From Bordetella parapertussis (lineage in GTDB: Bacteria > Pseudomonadota > Gammaproteobacteria > Burkholderiales > SG8-41): a stretch of 29,555 nt of DNA. The stretch is from contig CAMBSS010000032.1 in NCBI GenBank assembly GCA_945870465.1, forward strand, positions 1 to 29,555, given 5' to 3'. Position numbers and translations under genes: made by a program. The notes beneath the pieces are model-generated. The model was not told the origin of the DNA. It did no database searches and was given only the letters and a program-made list of their open reading frames with translations. Below, in pieces: positions 6,479 through 15,422 of the stretch (the stretch's first letter is position 1; every line of letters starts with the position of its first letter).

Positions 6479-7465
6479 ATGGTCAGCCTGTTACCGATGA
6501 GATTCTGGTCCTGGGGTTTTGCGCTGTGCGCGGGTTTATGCGCGGCAGTCCCGGCGTGGGCGCAGGCGTATCCGGCGCGTCCCATCCGCATGGTCGTGCC
6601 GTTCCCGGCGGGCGGCAGCACCGATGTAATCGCCCGTGCGCTGAGCGTGAAGCTGAGCGAACTCCTCGGGCAGCCGGTCATTATCGACAACCGTCCGGGC
6701 GCCAGCGGCAACATCGGGTCGGAGATGGTCGCGCGCGCGGCGCCCGACGGCTACACCATACTGATGGGCACGGTGGCGACGCAGACGATCAATCCATTGC
6801 TGTTCCCGAAGATGACTTACGATCCGGTCCGCGAACTGCGGCCGCTCAATATTGTCGCCATATCTTCGCAAGTGCTGCTCGTGCACCCCACGCTGCCCGC
6901 GCGCAATGTGCGCGAACTGATTGCGCTGGCGAAGGCGCGTCCGGGAGAGCTGAACAGCGCGTCGGCCAGCAGCGGAACCACCGGCCACCTCGGGCTGGAA
7001 CTCTTCAAGATGATGGCGGGAATCAACATCCTGCACGTGCCGTACAAAGGGGCAGGGCCGGCGATGACGGCGCTGATCAGCGGCGAGGTCCAGATGCTGT
7101 TCGACAGCATCACGACGTGCGTGCCGCAGATCAAGGCGCAGCGCGTGAGAGGCATCGCGGTCACGCATTCAAAACGTTCGTCCCTGCTGCCCGGCGTGCC
7201 GACCATGAGCGAAGCCGGCGTGCCGGGGTTTGAGACCACGGGCTGGTGGGCGATACTGGTGCCGGCCGCCGTTGACGCGGGCATCGCGTCCCGCTTGCAG
7301 GACGGCGTAAACCAGGCACTGGGCTCGACCGAAATGCGCGAGCGGTTCACCGCACTGGGCGTGGAGCCTTACCTGACGTCGCGCGATGAGCTTGCGGCGT
7401 TCGTCGGGCGCGAAAAGGACAGATGGACTAAAGTCATCAAAAGCGCGGACATCAAGGTCGATTGA
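6479..7465 (+). CDS. Bug/TctC-family periplasmic solute-binding protein (first gene of the catabolic cluster)
   Basis: A 328-residue TTT-type binding protein. It has a signal peptide (WGFALCAGLCAAVPAWA, cleavage before QAYP), then YPARPIRMVVPFPAGGSTDV, AAPDGYTILMG, LHVPYKGAGPA and GVPGFETTGWWAILVPA, all standard Bug features. Starts at 6479 or six codons later (ATG 6497) both give a signal peptide; neither has a good Shine-Dalgarno. It is the first gene after the divergent LysR gene and is followed 46 bp later by the AtuA-like gene, so it probably imports, or senses, the substrate the cluster degrades. No TctA/TctB genes are seen here; Bug proteins often work with membrane partners encoded elsewhere. 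Confidence 0.9.
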   Translation: MVSLLPMRFWSWGFALCAGLCAAVPAWAQAYPARPIRMVVPFPAGGSTDVIARALSVKLSELLGQPVIIDNRPGASGNIGSEMVARAAPDGYTILMGTVATQTINPLLFPKMTYDPVRELRPLNIVAISSQVLLVHPTLPARNVRELIALAKARPGELNSASASSGTTGHLGLELFKMMAGINILHVPYKGAGPAMTALISGEVQMLFDSITTCVPQIKAQRVRGIAVTHSKRSSLLPGVPTMSEAGVPGFETTGWWAILVPAAVDAGIASRLQDGVNQALGSTEMRERFTALGVEPYLTSRDELAAFVGREKDRWTKVIKSADIKVD

Positions 7466-7511
7466 GCGGTTATGCCCGCGCATAGAATCGAATTTACGGA
7501 GAGGAACTGAC

Positions 7512-8882
7512 ATGGCGAATAACAAGGAATTCAGGCTGTTGTCGACGAGCGGCCTGCTGGGGTATGGATTCCCGGAAAGCTCGCTCAAGGCCGCGCTGGA
7601 GAGAAACCCCGACGTGATCGGCGTCGACGGCGGCAGCACCGACCCGGGGCCTTTCTATCTCGGTTCGGGCAAATGCCTGAACTCGGACAAGGCGATGCGG
7701 CGCGACCTGCGGCTCATGCTGAATGCGGCGCGCCAGAAAAAAGTCCCGCTGGTGATCGGCAGTTGCGGCGGCGCCGGCGGCGAGCCGCACTTGCAGCAGG
7801 TCGCCAAGCTCGCGCGCGAAATCGCGCGCGAAGACGGCCTCAACTTCAAGATGGCGCTGATCCATGCCGACCAGGAAAAAAGCAAAGTCGGCGGATGGCT
7901 GAAGGAAGGCCGCATACGCGCCCTGAAAAACGTGCCGGTGCTCGATTCGCCGACCGTCGAACGCGCCGCGCGCATTGTCGGCATGATGGGCGCCGAGCCT
8001 TTCATGCGGGCGCTCGACGACGGCGCAGAAGTCGTGCTCGCGGGGCGGGCCAGCGATGCGGCATCGTGGGCCGGCTGCGCCATGCACGCGGGGATGCCTG
8101 CTGCACCGTCGTGGTATGCCGGAAAAATGCTCGAGTGCGGCACCGCCACCGCAATACCAAAAGGTCATGACTGCCTGATGACCATAGTGCGGTCCGACCA
8201 CATCGAACTCGAGCCGTCCAACCCGGCGCGCCGCTGCACGCCATTCTCGGTCGCCACTCACGGCCTGCACGAGAACGCGAGCGCGCTGGTGCACGAAGAG
8301 CCGGGCGGCATACTCGATGCCACGGACTGCGAATTCACCGCGGTGACCGAGCGCGCGACCCGCGTGAGCCGCATGGTCTGGCGCAAGCAGCCCTACAGCA
8401 TCAAGCTCGAAGGCGCGGAACTCGTCGGCTACCGCGCCATCACCATCTGCGGCACTCGCGACCCGATCCTGATTTCGCAGATCGACAGTTATCTCGCGAC
8501 GTTCCGGGACGACGTGCAGATGCGCGCAGCGGCGTTCGGAGTCTCTCCCGAAAAATATCAGCTGATGCTTCACGTCTACGGCAAGGACGGCGTGATGGGC
8601 GCGGCCGAGCCGGTCAAGCAGATTTCTTCGCACGAGCTCGGCATCCTGGTCGAGGTCGTGGCGACGAACCAGGAAGATGCGAACGCCGTGCTCGCCATCG
8701 CGCGCGTGGTGCTGCCGAAAATTGATTTCGTCGGCCGCCTGTGCAAGAGCGGCAACATGGCGTTTCCGTTTTCGCCGTCCGATATCGGCATGGGCGAGAC
8801 CTACAAGTTCTCGGTCTTTCACGTGCTGGAGACCGAGGATCCCTACGGGATGTTTCCGATCGAATACGAAAAGGTGCACTGA
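7512..8882 (+). CDS. AtuA-like protein (DUF1446, acyclic terpene utilization family)
   Basis: A 456-residue DUF1446 protein. Recognisable stretches are the N-terminal LLSTSGLLGYGFPESSL, DVIGVDGGSTDPGPFYLG, VPLVIGSCGGAGGEPHL, EVVLAGRASDAASWAG, KMLECGTA, and the late GYRAITICGTRDP. The family is named after AtuA of the Pseudomonas citronellol/geraniol pathway, whose biochemical role is not established. GGAGAGGA precedes the ATG at 7512 by about six bases. The ATU partners (geranyl-CoA carboxylase subunits) are absent; hydantoinase/oxoprolinase genes follow instead. This suggests a different substrate from the acyclic terpenes. Its stop is 2 nt from the start of the DUF4387 gene, so the two are surely co-translated. 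Confidence 0.85.
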   Translation: MANNKEFRLLSTSGLLGYGFPESSLKAALERNPDVIGVDGGSTDPGPFYLGSGKCLNSDKAMRRDLRLMLNAARQKKVPLVIGSCGGAGGEPHLQQVAKLAREIAREDGLNFKMALIHADQEKSKVGGWLKEGRIRALKNVPVLDSPTVERAARIVGMMGAEPFMRALDDGAEVVLAGRASDAASWAGCAMHAGMPAAPSWYAGKMLECGTATAIPKGHDCLMTIVRSDHIELEPSNPARRCTPFSVATHGLHENASALVHEEPGGILDATDCEFTAVTERATRVSRMVWRKQPYSIKLEGAELVGYRAITICGTRDPILISQIDSYLATFRDDVQMRAAAFGVSPEKYQLMLHVYGKDGVMGAAEPVKQISSHELGILVEVVATNQEDANAVLAIARVVLPKIDFVGRLCKSGNMAFPFSPSDIGMGETYKFSVFHVLETEDPYGMFPIEYEKVH

Positions 8883-8884
8883 TC

Positions 8885-9196
8885 ATGGCCAAGCTGAGAG
8901 ACATCGCCAAGGTTTGCAAGAGCAAAAACGCCGGCCCCTACGAACTCACCATAGACGTCATGTTCGAGAGCCGCGAGCTGTTCGACAAGGTCGCGGCGAC
9001 CAAGGTGTTCTGCGCCGAGCTGTTCGCGCGCCAGTACAACTGCCGCGTTGACGAAGTAACGTTCACGGCCTACCCGCCGGCTCTCGCTTTCAAGGGCACG
9101 GTGCCGCGCAGGATTTCATCGGGCGACGTGGGGGATACGGACGTCTACGGGGCACAGCAGCATGCGCCCATGCTCGACGTCGACATTCCCATCTGA
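8885..9196 (+). CDS. DUF4387 protein, partner of the AtuA-like protein
   Basis: A 103-residue protein starting MAKLRDIAKVCKSKNAGPYELTIDVMF and containing FARQYNCR and a terminal DVYGAQQHAPMLDVDIPI, recognisable as DUF4387. In many proteins this domain is fused to the C terminus of DUF1446; here it is a separate gene beginning 2 nt after the AtuA-like stop. The tight coupling supports one complex or one enzyme in two polypeptides. No catalytic role is known for the domain. Confidence 0.8.
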   Translation: MAKLRDIAKVCKSKNAGPYELTIDVMFESRELFDKVAATKVFCAELFARQYNCRVDEVTFTAYPPALAFKGTVPRRISSGDVGDTDVYGAQQHAPMLDVDIPI

Positions 9197-9222
9197 GCGC
9201 GTTTGTCCGCAATCCCGCGGCC

Positions 9223-11388
9223 ATGCCGGCTCGCGGGTATTTCATGGAAAAGCAATTGAGAAAATCGAAAACATCGCGCTCCGCGCATGCCGGAATCGCG
9301 CTCGGCGTCGACATCGGCGGCACTTTCACCGACTTCGCGCTGTTTGACCGGCGTTCCGGCGAATTTCGCTCGGGCAAGATATTGACCGACTATGAGGATC
9401 TGACGCGCGGCGTGATGGCGGGTGTCGCAAAAATACTGGCGGAACACGGGATCGACGGTGCGTTGCTGGAAAGCGTCGTGCATGGCACGACGCTCGTCAC
9501 CAATTCGCTGATCGAGCGCCGGGGCGTTCCGGCAGCGCTGCTCGTCACCAGCGGGTTCGCCGACGTGCTGGAGCTTGCGCGTGAGAGCCGCTACGACATT
9601 TACGATATCGATATCGACCTGCCGCGTCCGCTGATCGCGCGCGACCGCGTGTTCGAGGTGAGCGAGCGACTCGACTTCAAGGGGCGCGTGCTCCAAGGCG
9701 TAGACGCGGACGAAGTGGAAGCCATCGCGCAGCGCCTGGCAGCGCTGAAGGTAAGCAGTGTGGCCATTTGCTTTTTGCATTCCTACGCCAATGCCGCTCA
9801 CGAGCAGGAGGTCGCGCGCATTCTCGCCAAACGGCTTCCCGCTCTGGCGATTTCGCTGTCGTCGGAAGTCGTGTCCGACGTGCGCGAATACGAGCGTGCC
9901 AGCACCACTGCCGCCAACGCCTACGTGCAGCCCATCGTGCGCGGCTATCTCGAGCGGCTGAACGCGGCGCTGCGCTCGTGCGGTTTCAAGAGCGAACTCG
10001 CGATCATCACCAGCGATGGCGGCATTGCCAGCTGCAGCACGGCCGGAAAATTTCCGGTCAGGCTGACCGAGTCGGGGCCGGCCGGCGGCGCAATCGCGGC
10101 GGCATATTTCGGCAAGCGCAAGAAAGTCGACGACCTCATCGCGTACGACATGGGCGGCACGACCGCGAAAATCTGCGTGATAGAAGATGGCGCGCCGGAA
10201 AAATCCACCACCTTCGAATTCGGTCGCGCCTACCGCTTTGCCAGGGGCAGCGGGCTGCCGCTGCAGGTGCCGGTCATAGAAATGATCGAGATCGGCGCGG
10301 GTGGCGGCAGCATCGCCCGCGTGAATGAACTGGGTCTTTTGCAGGTCGGCCCGCAGAGCGCGAACGCGGCGCCCGGCCCGGCATGCTACGGACTCGGCGG
10401 CGAGCTTCCCACCGTCACGGATGCAGACCTCTGCCTTGGCTACCTCGCGGAGGATTTTTTCCTCGGCGGGAAAATGCGGCTCGACAAGGCGCGCGCCCAG
10501 GCAGCCATCTCGCAACATATCGGCAAACCGCTCAGCATGACGCTGCAGCGCGCAGCCTGGGGCATACATCGCATCGTCAACGACACCATGGCGCGCGCGG
10601 CAAAAGTACATTGCCTGGAGCAGGGCAAGGACGCGCGACGCTACGCGTTGTTTGCTTACGGCGGTGCCGGGCCGGTGCACGCCTACGGCGTGGCGGTCGC
10701 GCTGGGCATACAGAAGATTCTCTATCCGCGGCAGGCTGGCGTGATGTCGGCACTGGGTTTTCTTGTCGCCGAGCCGTCGTTCGAAGTCGTGCGCGGCAAG
10801 ATCATCGCCGGCGGCGAGCTCGACGCGGTCAAAGTCGGGCGCATGCTGGAAGAAATGCAAAGAGAAGGACTTGCGCTGGTCAAAACGGTGGGCGTCGCGG
10901 GCACGGACATCGAAGTCGAGCGCATGGTCGCGATGCGCTATGCGGGGCAGAGTTTCGAGCTCAACGTGCCGCTGCCGCCGGGCGCGCTCTCGGCGCGACA
11001 TTTTGCGGCGGTCACAAAGCTTTTTGCAGCATCGTACAAAGAGAGGTATCACGCGCTGACCGAGGAGTCGCCGGTCGAGTTCGTGCGCTGGCACGTGCGC
11101 GTGACCGCGCGGCAACCGCAGCTTGAGCTGAAGCCGGGGCGTGGCCGCCGCAGACTGCAGGACGCGGTGAAAGGCAAGCGTCGCGCTTATATTCCCGAGC
11201 GTTCGGCGTTCGCCGATTGCCCGGTGTATGACCGGCATGCGCTGCCGCTGAACTGCACGTTCAAAGGGCCGGCGATCATAGAGGAAATCGAGTCGACGGT
11301 TTTCGTCGGGCAGGCCGCCTCGATCCGCGTCGACGGCGACGGCGACATCATGGTCACCCGTACCATGCGGCGTGCCGGTAAAGCATAA
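9223..11388 (+). CDS. Hydantoinase/oxoprolinase subunit A (HyuA family)
   Basis: A 721-residue HyuA-family ATPase subunit. LGVDIGGTFTDFALFD (residues about 28-43) is the phosphate-binding motif of the actin-like ATPase fold. VHGTTLVTNSLIERRG, YDMGGTTAKICVI, EIGAGGGSIARV and LFAYGGAGPVHAYGVA follow in the family's usual order. HyuA proteins couple ATP hydrolysis to opening of a cyclic amide (hydantoin, 5-oxoproline) or to carboxylation of a ketone, together with HyuB. The start at 9223 and the next in-frame ATG (9244) are both possible; neither has a clear Shine-Dalgarno. It sits between the DUF4387 gene and hyuB, all on one strand with short gaps. The exact substrate is not deducible. Confidence 0.9.
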   Translation: MPARGYFMEKQLRKSKTSRSAHAGIALGVDIGGTFTDFALFDRRSGEFRSGKILTDYEDLTRGVMAGVAKILAEHGIDGALLESVVHGTTLVTNSLIERRGVPAALLVTSGFADVLELARESRYDIYDIDIDLPRPLIARDRVFEVSERLDFKGRVLQGVDADEVEAIAQRLAALKVSSVAICFLHSYANAAHEQEVARILAKRLPALAISLSSEVVSDVREYERASTTAANAYVQPIVRGYLERLNAALRSCGFKSELAIITSDGGIASCSTAGKFPVRLTESGPAGGAIAAAYFGKRKKVDDLIAYDMGGTTAKICVIEDGAPEKSTTFEFGRAYRFARGSGLPLQVPVIEMIEIGAGGGSIARVNELGLLQVGPQSANAAPGPACYGLGGELPTVTDADLCLGYLAEDFFLGGKMRLDKARAQAAISQHIGKPLSMTLQRAAWGIHRIVNDTMARAAKVHCLEQGKDARRYALFAYGGAGPVHAYGVAVALGIQKILYPRQAGVMSALGFLVAEPSFEVVRGKIIAGGELDAVKVGRMLEEMQREGLALVKTVGVAGTDIEVERMVAMRYAGQSFELNVPLPPGALSARHFAAVTKLFAASYKERYHALTEESPVEFVRWHVRVTARQPQLELKPGRGRRRLQDAVKGKRRAYIPERSAFADCPVYDRHALPLNCTFKGPAIIEEIESTVFVGQAASIRVDGDGDIMVTRTMRRAGKA

Positions 11389-11408
11389 GTGAAAAGAGCG
11401 ATTAAGCC

Positions 11409-12998
11409 ATGACACGAAAAACCAAAACCGGCGGCAAGCGTCCGCACTTTGACGCCATCGATCTCGAAGTGCTGTGGAGCGGGCTCGTGACGGTGGTCGA
11501 CGAGGCCTCGTACGCGATCTTGCGCACGTCGATGTCGAAAATCGTCGTCGAAGCGCGTGACTTCGGCGCCTTGCTGCTTGATCCTGAAGGCGCGTTGCTT
11601 ATATCGGACGCCGGCGTCGCATCCAAAATAGGCACCAACTCGATCGCCGCGCGTGAACTGCTGAAACAATTCCCGGCTCACACGCTGGCGCCCGGCGACA
11701 TGCTGATCACCAACAACCCGTGGTGGATCATGGGCCACCTCAATGATGTCGCGGTGGTGGCGCCGCTGTTTCACCGCGGGCGTCTCATCGGCTTTGCCGA
11801 GTGCATGGCACACATGACGGACATCGGCGGCTGCCTGTCGGGGCCGCCGCGCGAAGTGTACGAAGAGGGCCTGATCATCCCGCCCATCAAAATCATGAAT
11901 CGCGGCGCCGAAAACGCGACGTTCTTTGACATCCTGCGCGCCAACGTGCGCGTTCCCGACCAGATTTCGAGCGACGTGCGGGCGCTGATTTCCGGCTGCG
12001 CGGTGATGCAGAGAAAGCTCACCGATTTTCTGCTGGAGAACGGGATGCCCGATCTGCGCCGCCTGGGCGCGGCAATCGTCGAGCAGTCGCGCAAAACCAT
12101 GAGTGCCGCGATACGCGCGCACATACCAAACGGCGTCTATCACGGCGAAACCGCCATCGAAGGCGCCGGTACGCCGCTCGAGATCAAGGTCAAGGTGACT
12201 TCGGCCAGGGGCAGGCTGGCGATCGATTTCACCGGCAGCTCGCCGCAGCGCAACGTCGGCGTGAATTGCACCCTGGTCTACACGCATGTCTGGAGCGCTT
12301 ACATCATCAAGAGCCTGCTGTGCCCGCGCCTGCCGAACAACGAAGGAACGTTTTCGCCGATACAGGTCACCGCGCCGGAAGGATGTTTTCTGAACCCGCG
12401 CTTTCCGGCGCCAGTGCGCTTGAAGTCGAGCAGCGGCCATTTTGTTCCGGACGCGATCATCGAGGCGCTGCAGGGCGTGCTGACCGACCGCATCATCGCC
12501 GAGTCGGGCAACAAGTTCGCGGTGATGTTTTCCGGCCGCAACGCCGCGCACCGGTCGTTTTCGGAATCGATGTTCGTGATGGGCGGTATGGGCGCGCGCG
12601 CGCGGAAAGACGGCCTCAATTGCGTGAGCTTTCCCGCCAATTCCTCCAATTTGCCTGTCGAAGTGCTCGAAGCGTCGATTCCCGTGCTCGTGCATTTCAA
12701 GCGCATCAGGCGCGATTCGGGCGGCGCGGGCAAATGGCGCGGCGGCGGCGGCCAGGAATTCGAATTCGAATCGACCGGCGAGTTGCCGCTGACGGTGCGC
12801 GCTTCGCACGGCAAACTAGGCGTGCCGCCGAAAGGCCTGCTGGGCGGGGCAGACGGCGCCACCGGAGGCATCTACCTGAACGGCAAGGAAGTGCCCGACA
12901 AGACGCCGCTTGCGCTAAACAAAGGCGACGTGCTGCGCCTGGTGACGCCCGGCTCGGGCGGCATGCTGCCGGCTGCGGAGCAGTTGCGCGAAGCCTGA
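11409..12998 (+). CDS. Hydantoinase/oxoprolinase subunit B (HyuB family)
   Basis: A 529-residue HyuB-family subunit beginning 20 nt after hyuA. Characteristic stretches are DAIDLEVLWSGLVTVVDEAS, TSMSKIVVEARDFGALL, GDMLITNNPWWIMGHLNDVA, HMTDIGGC (metal-site region), DFTGSSPQRNVGVNCTL, and the C-terminal DSGGAGKWRGGGGQEFEFE. In hydantoinases and oxoprolinases this subunit carries the hydrolytic half-reaction and the A subunit carries ATP activation; in acetone carboxylases the homologue holds the metal centre. Length is normal and no key block is missing. The pair is therefore probably active, on an unknown cyclic amide or carboxylation substrate. Confidence 0.9.
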   Translation: MTRKTKTGGKRPHFDAIDLEVLWSGLVTVVDEASYAILRTSMSKIVVEARDFGALLLDPEGALLISDAGVASKIGTNSIAARELLKQFPAHTLAPGDMLITNNPWWIMGHLNDVAVVAPLFHRGRLIGFAECMAHMTDIGGCLSGPPREVYEEGLIIPPIKIMNRGAENATFFDILRANVRVPDQISSDVRALISGCAVMQRKLTDFLLENGMPDLRRLGAAIVEQSRKTMSAAIRAHIPNGVYHGETAIEGAGTPLEIKVKVTSARGRLAIDFTGSSPQRNVGVNCTLVYTHVWSAYIIKSLLCPRLPNNEGTFSPIQVTAPEGCFLNPRFPAPVRLKSSSGHFVPDAIIEALQGVLTDRIIAESGNKFAVMFSGRNAAHRSFSESMFVMGGMGARARKDGLNCVSFPANSSNLPVEVLEASIPVLVHFKRIRRDSGGAGKWRGGGGQEFEFESTGELPLTVRASHGKLGVPPKGLLGGADGATGGIYLNGKEVPDKTPLALNKGDVLRLVTPGSGGMLPAAEQLREA

Positions 12999-13063
12999 AC
13001 TGATTAAACAGGGAAGAGAGCCGTCGTCAGTACGGCATCATTCATGGAGCAATGGAGGAAGCA

Positions 13064-14026
13064 GTGAATAAATTCAGCAGAGTGTTGTTGGTTGTCGCGT
13101 TGGGTGCATGCCCCGGAGTGGCGAGTGCGCAGCCCTATCCGAGCAAATCGATACGCATGATCATCCCGGCGCCGCCCGGCGGCGGCGTGGATACCGTGGG
13201 ACGCGCCGTCGCGCAAAGACTCAGCGACGCGGTAGGGCAGCCGGTGGTTGCGGACAACCGCGCCGGCGCCGGCACGATGATAGGTTCCGAGTTGACGGCC
13301 AAGGCGCCCGCCGACGGCTATACCATCCTGATGGTGACCAACAGCCACACCATCAACGCGGCGCTGGTGAAGAACCTGCGCTACGACCCGATCAAGGACT
13401 TCCTGCCGGTCACGCAGGTCACGGCGGCGCCACTGCTGCTGCTGGTCCATCCGAGCGTGCCGGCAGCCTCGGTGAAGGAATTGCTCGCGCTTGCGAAGCG
13501 CCGGCCGGGCGAGTTGTACTATGCATCGGCAGGCAGCGGCTCGGGCACCCATCTTGCGGGTGCGCTGTTCGCATCCATGGCCAACATCAATGTCGTGCAT
13601 GTTCCCTATAAAGGTGGCGTTCCCGGCCTGATGGATCTGGTGGGTGGACACGTGCAGATCATGTTCAACAACCTGATTTCCGCCGCTTCGCTGGTCAGCA
13701 GCGGCCGCCTGCACTTGCTGGCGGTTACGGGCACCAGGCGCATGCCCGCACTCCCGAAAGTGCCCACCGTTGCCGAGTCCGGAGTGCCTGGTTACGAAAC
13801 CGGCTCGTGGTACGGCGTGCTGGTGCCGGCGCAGACGCCGCCCGATGTCGTCGCCACGCTCCACCGCGAAGTCGTCAAGATCGTGAAGACCGCCGAGATC
13901 AGGGAAAAATTCGCAGTCGAAGGTTCTGAAGCAGTGGGCGGTACGCCGCAGGAATTCGCGGAGCTGATGAGAAACGAAATCCAGAAATGGGCCAAGCTCG
14001 TGCCGGTACTTGGCAAGCTCGACTGA
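13064..14026 (+). CDS. Bug/TctC-family periplasmic solute-binding protein (second in the catabolic cluster)
   Basis: A 320-residue Bug protein. I start at GTG 13064 because GGAGG (13054-13058) lies 5 nt before it and the product then opens with a clean signal peptide (MNKFSRVLLVVALGACPGVA, cleavage near ASAQP). The in-frame ATG at 13052 would overlap that ribosome-binding site. Family motifs are YPSKSIRMIIPAPPGGGVDT, APADGYTILMVT, VVHVPYKGGVPG and GVPGYETGSWYGVLVPA. It is the second binding protein in the same gene run as the Bug gene at 6479, which suggests either two ligands (substrate and product) or differing affinities. Confidence 0.9.
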   Translation: MNKFSRVLLVVALGACPGVASAQPYPSKSIRMIIPAPPGGGVDTVGRAVAQRLSDAVGQPVVADNRAGAGTMIGSELTAKAPADGYTILMVTNSHTINAALVKNLRYDPIKDFLPVTQVTAAPLLLLVHPSVPAASVKELLALAKRRPGELYYASAGSGSGTHLAGALFASMANINVVHVPYKGGVPGLMDLVGGHVQIMFNNLISAASLVSSGRLHLLAVTGTRRMPALPKVPTVAESGVPGYETGSWYGVLVPAQTPPDVVATLHREVVKIVKTAEIREKFAVEGSEAVGGTPQEFAELMRNEIQKWAKLVPVLGKLD

Positions 14027-14060
14027 ACCGGCGGATCGCAGTTACTCCAAGGAGCAGCGT

Positions 14061-14813
14061 ATGGTGCAGGCAGTCAGCAGCGTAGAGGCATTGCCGCGGC
14101 GGATCATCACCCGCTCCAAGACCGAGCCGGAGCAATGGCGCTGGCGCACGGATTTTATCGGCGAAGTGAAATACGGGGAAATCGTGCCCCGTCCGCAGGT
14201 GTTTCTCGTTGAGATGCGGCCGGGAGAGACCATACTTCCGCACTACCACGCGGTCGACCAGTTCCAGATCTTCGTCGCCGGCAGCGGCAGTCTCGTGCGC
14301 AACCAGGCGGCCAATCCGGTGACCGTGCACTACGTTGACCATCACACCGGCTATGGCCCGGTCAGTGCGGGTGCGCAGGGATTGTCCTATTTTGCATTGC
14401 GCCCAAAAACCGACTCCGGTCCGGTTTACCTGCATGAGCCGGGCTATCGCGAAAAGATGAAACCGGGCAAGAAGCGGCACTTCAACGAGCAAATCACGTT
14501 AAGCACGGAGCCGGTGCTGCTCAGCCGCGATGGCGTGGCGCTGGAGTCGCTCACCAAAGAAACGCATGAGGACGGGCTGGGCGCGTGGATGATGCGCCTC
14601 GGACCGGACATGCGCACCGCCGGCCCCAACCCGCAAACCAGCGGTGGCCAGTTCTACCTGGTGCTGAACGGCAGCCTCGAGCACGAGGCGGAGAGTTATC
14701 CGGCGTGGTCCGTCCTGTACGTGGAGCCGTCCGATCTGGCGCTCGCGGTGCAGGCCGGGCCGAAGGGGCTTGAAGTCCTGGTTTTGCAATGCGCGCGCAA
14801 CGAGGCGGCATGA
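14061..14813 (+). CDS. Two-domain cupin protein
   Basis: A 250-residue protein with two cupin barrels. The first has the metal-binding pattern PHYHAVDQFQIFVAGSG (His61, His63, Gln67). The second (GGQFYLVLNGSLEHEAESYP with VLYVEPSD) keeps the beta-strand pattern but lacks the His pair, so probably only the N-terminal barrel binds metal. AAGGAG lies 8 nt before the ATG at 14061. It is the last gene of the run that starts at 6479, 34 bp after the second Bug gene and before a strong terminator. That position suggests it catalyses or helps a step of the same pathway (isomerase, dioxygenase or hydrolase are all possible). I do not recognise a characterised homologue. Confidence 0.72.
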   Translation: MVQAVSSVEALPRRIITRSKTEPEQWRWRTDFIGEVKYGEIVPRPQVFLVEMRPGETILPHYHAVDQFQIFVAGSGSLVRNQAANPVTVHYVDHHTGYGPVSAGAQGLSYFALRPKTDSGPVYLHEPGYREKMKPGKKRHFNEQITLSTEPVLLSRDGVALESLTKETHEDGLGAWMMRLGPDMRTAGPNPQTSGGQFYLVLNGSLEHEAESYPAWSVLYVEPSDLALAVQAGPKGLEVLVLQCARNEAA

Positions 14814-15167
14814 AATATCCGCCGTTATGTTCGATAGCGTACGGAAAGTAGCAGCCCGGCGTGGATAATCGGTAACGGATCCCGCCTTTGCTTTTTCTCC
14901 CTGAAGACAATTGGCGGATCCTGGCCCGCGGCAAATTACATTTCCCGCGGGCTTTTTCATAGATGCGTACTGGCGTGGTGAGTCGCCACCGCAGAACGCA
15001 TTGCTAAGCCATGATTTCCCTGAATACAGCGCGCACCAACATGATGCGACCGGCGTCCTGTATGCACTGCCAGCTTGCGTAATTTCAGCATTACAAAGGG
15101 ATTGCAGTTTTATCATCATGATTTAAATAATGTATGTCACTGGCACGTCGGTTGCTAAGTTGTTGCC
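14814..15167. other. Intergenic region between the catabolic cluster and the nitrate-assimilation remnant
   Basis: About 350 bp with no credible gene. It holds the terminator at 14924-14957. Its last 70 bp are AT-rich and probably contain the old nasA promoter, but no good -35/-10 pair stands out (TTGCAG at 15102-15107 is the best -35). Confidence 0.5.
14924..14957 (+). terminator. Intrinsic terminator of the catabolic cluster
   Basis: GCCCGCGG (14924-14931) pairs perfectly with CCGCGGGC (14945-14952) across a 13-nt loop and is followed immediately by TTTTT. It is about 110 bp after the bicupin stop. Confidence 0.8.
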
Positions 15168-15422
15168 ATGCCAGCGTTCAAATCCACCTGTTGCTACTGC
15201 GGTGTCGGCTGCGGGGTTGTGATCGAAACCGACGGCGAACGCATCACTGGCGTACGCGGCGATGACGCGCATCCGGCGAATTTCGGCCGCCTGTGCACCA
15301 AGGGCACGACATTGCATCTGACGGCCGGGTCCGCGGCACGCGCACTGTATCCGGAATTGCGCAGTTCCCGCGCCGCCGCGCGGCAGCTTCAACCGCGGCG
15401 CCATCGTCTGCAACTGTTTTGA
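15168..15422 (+). pseudogene. nasA: Assimilatory nitrate reductase NasA, N-terminal remnant
   Basis: The first 65-70 codons are unmistakably the start of a NasA-type molybdopterin nitrate reductase. TCCYCGVGCGVVIETDGER and LCTKGTTLHL carry the four Cys of the N-terminal [4Fe-4S] site, followed by ARALYPELR. After about 15370 the family sequence stops, and this frame ends at 15422 with residues that match nothing expected. NasA is normally around 900 residues; all of the Mo-bis-MGD-binding core is missing. The C-terminal end of the same protein resumes within a few bases in another frame. The locus cannot make an active nitrate reductase as read. Confidence 0.85.

Noticed and set aside
9145..11415. 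A very long open frame (about 750 codons) on the minus strand, opposite hyuA
   Set aside because: The plus strand encodes an unmistakable HyuA with all family motifs. The opposite frame is open only because of high GC at third positions, and its product is low-complexity, rich in Arg, His and Ala.
11187..12809. A 540-codon minus-strand frame opposite hyuB
   Set aside because: A shadow of the hyuB gene with His/Arg/Ala-rich composition and no recognisable motif.
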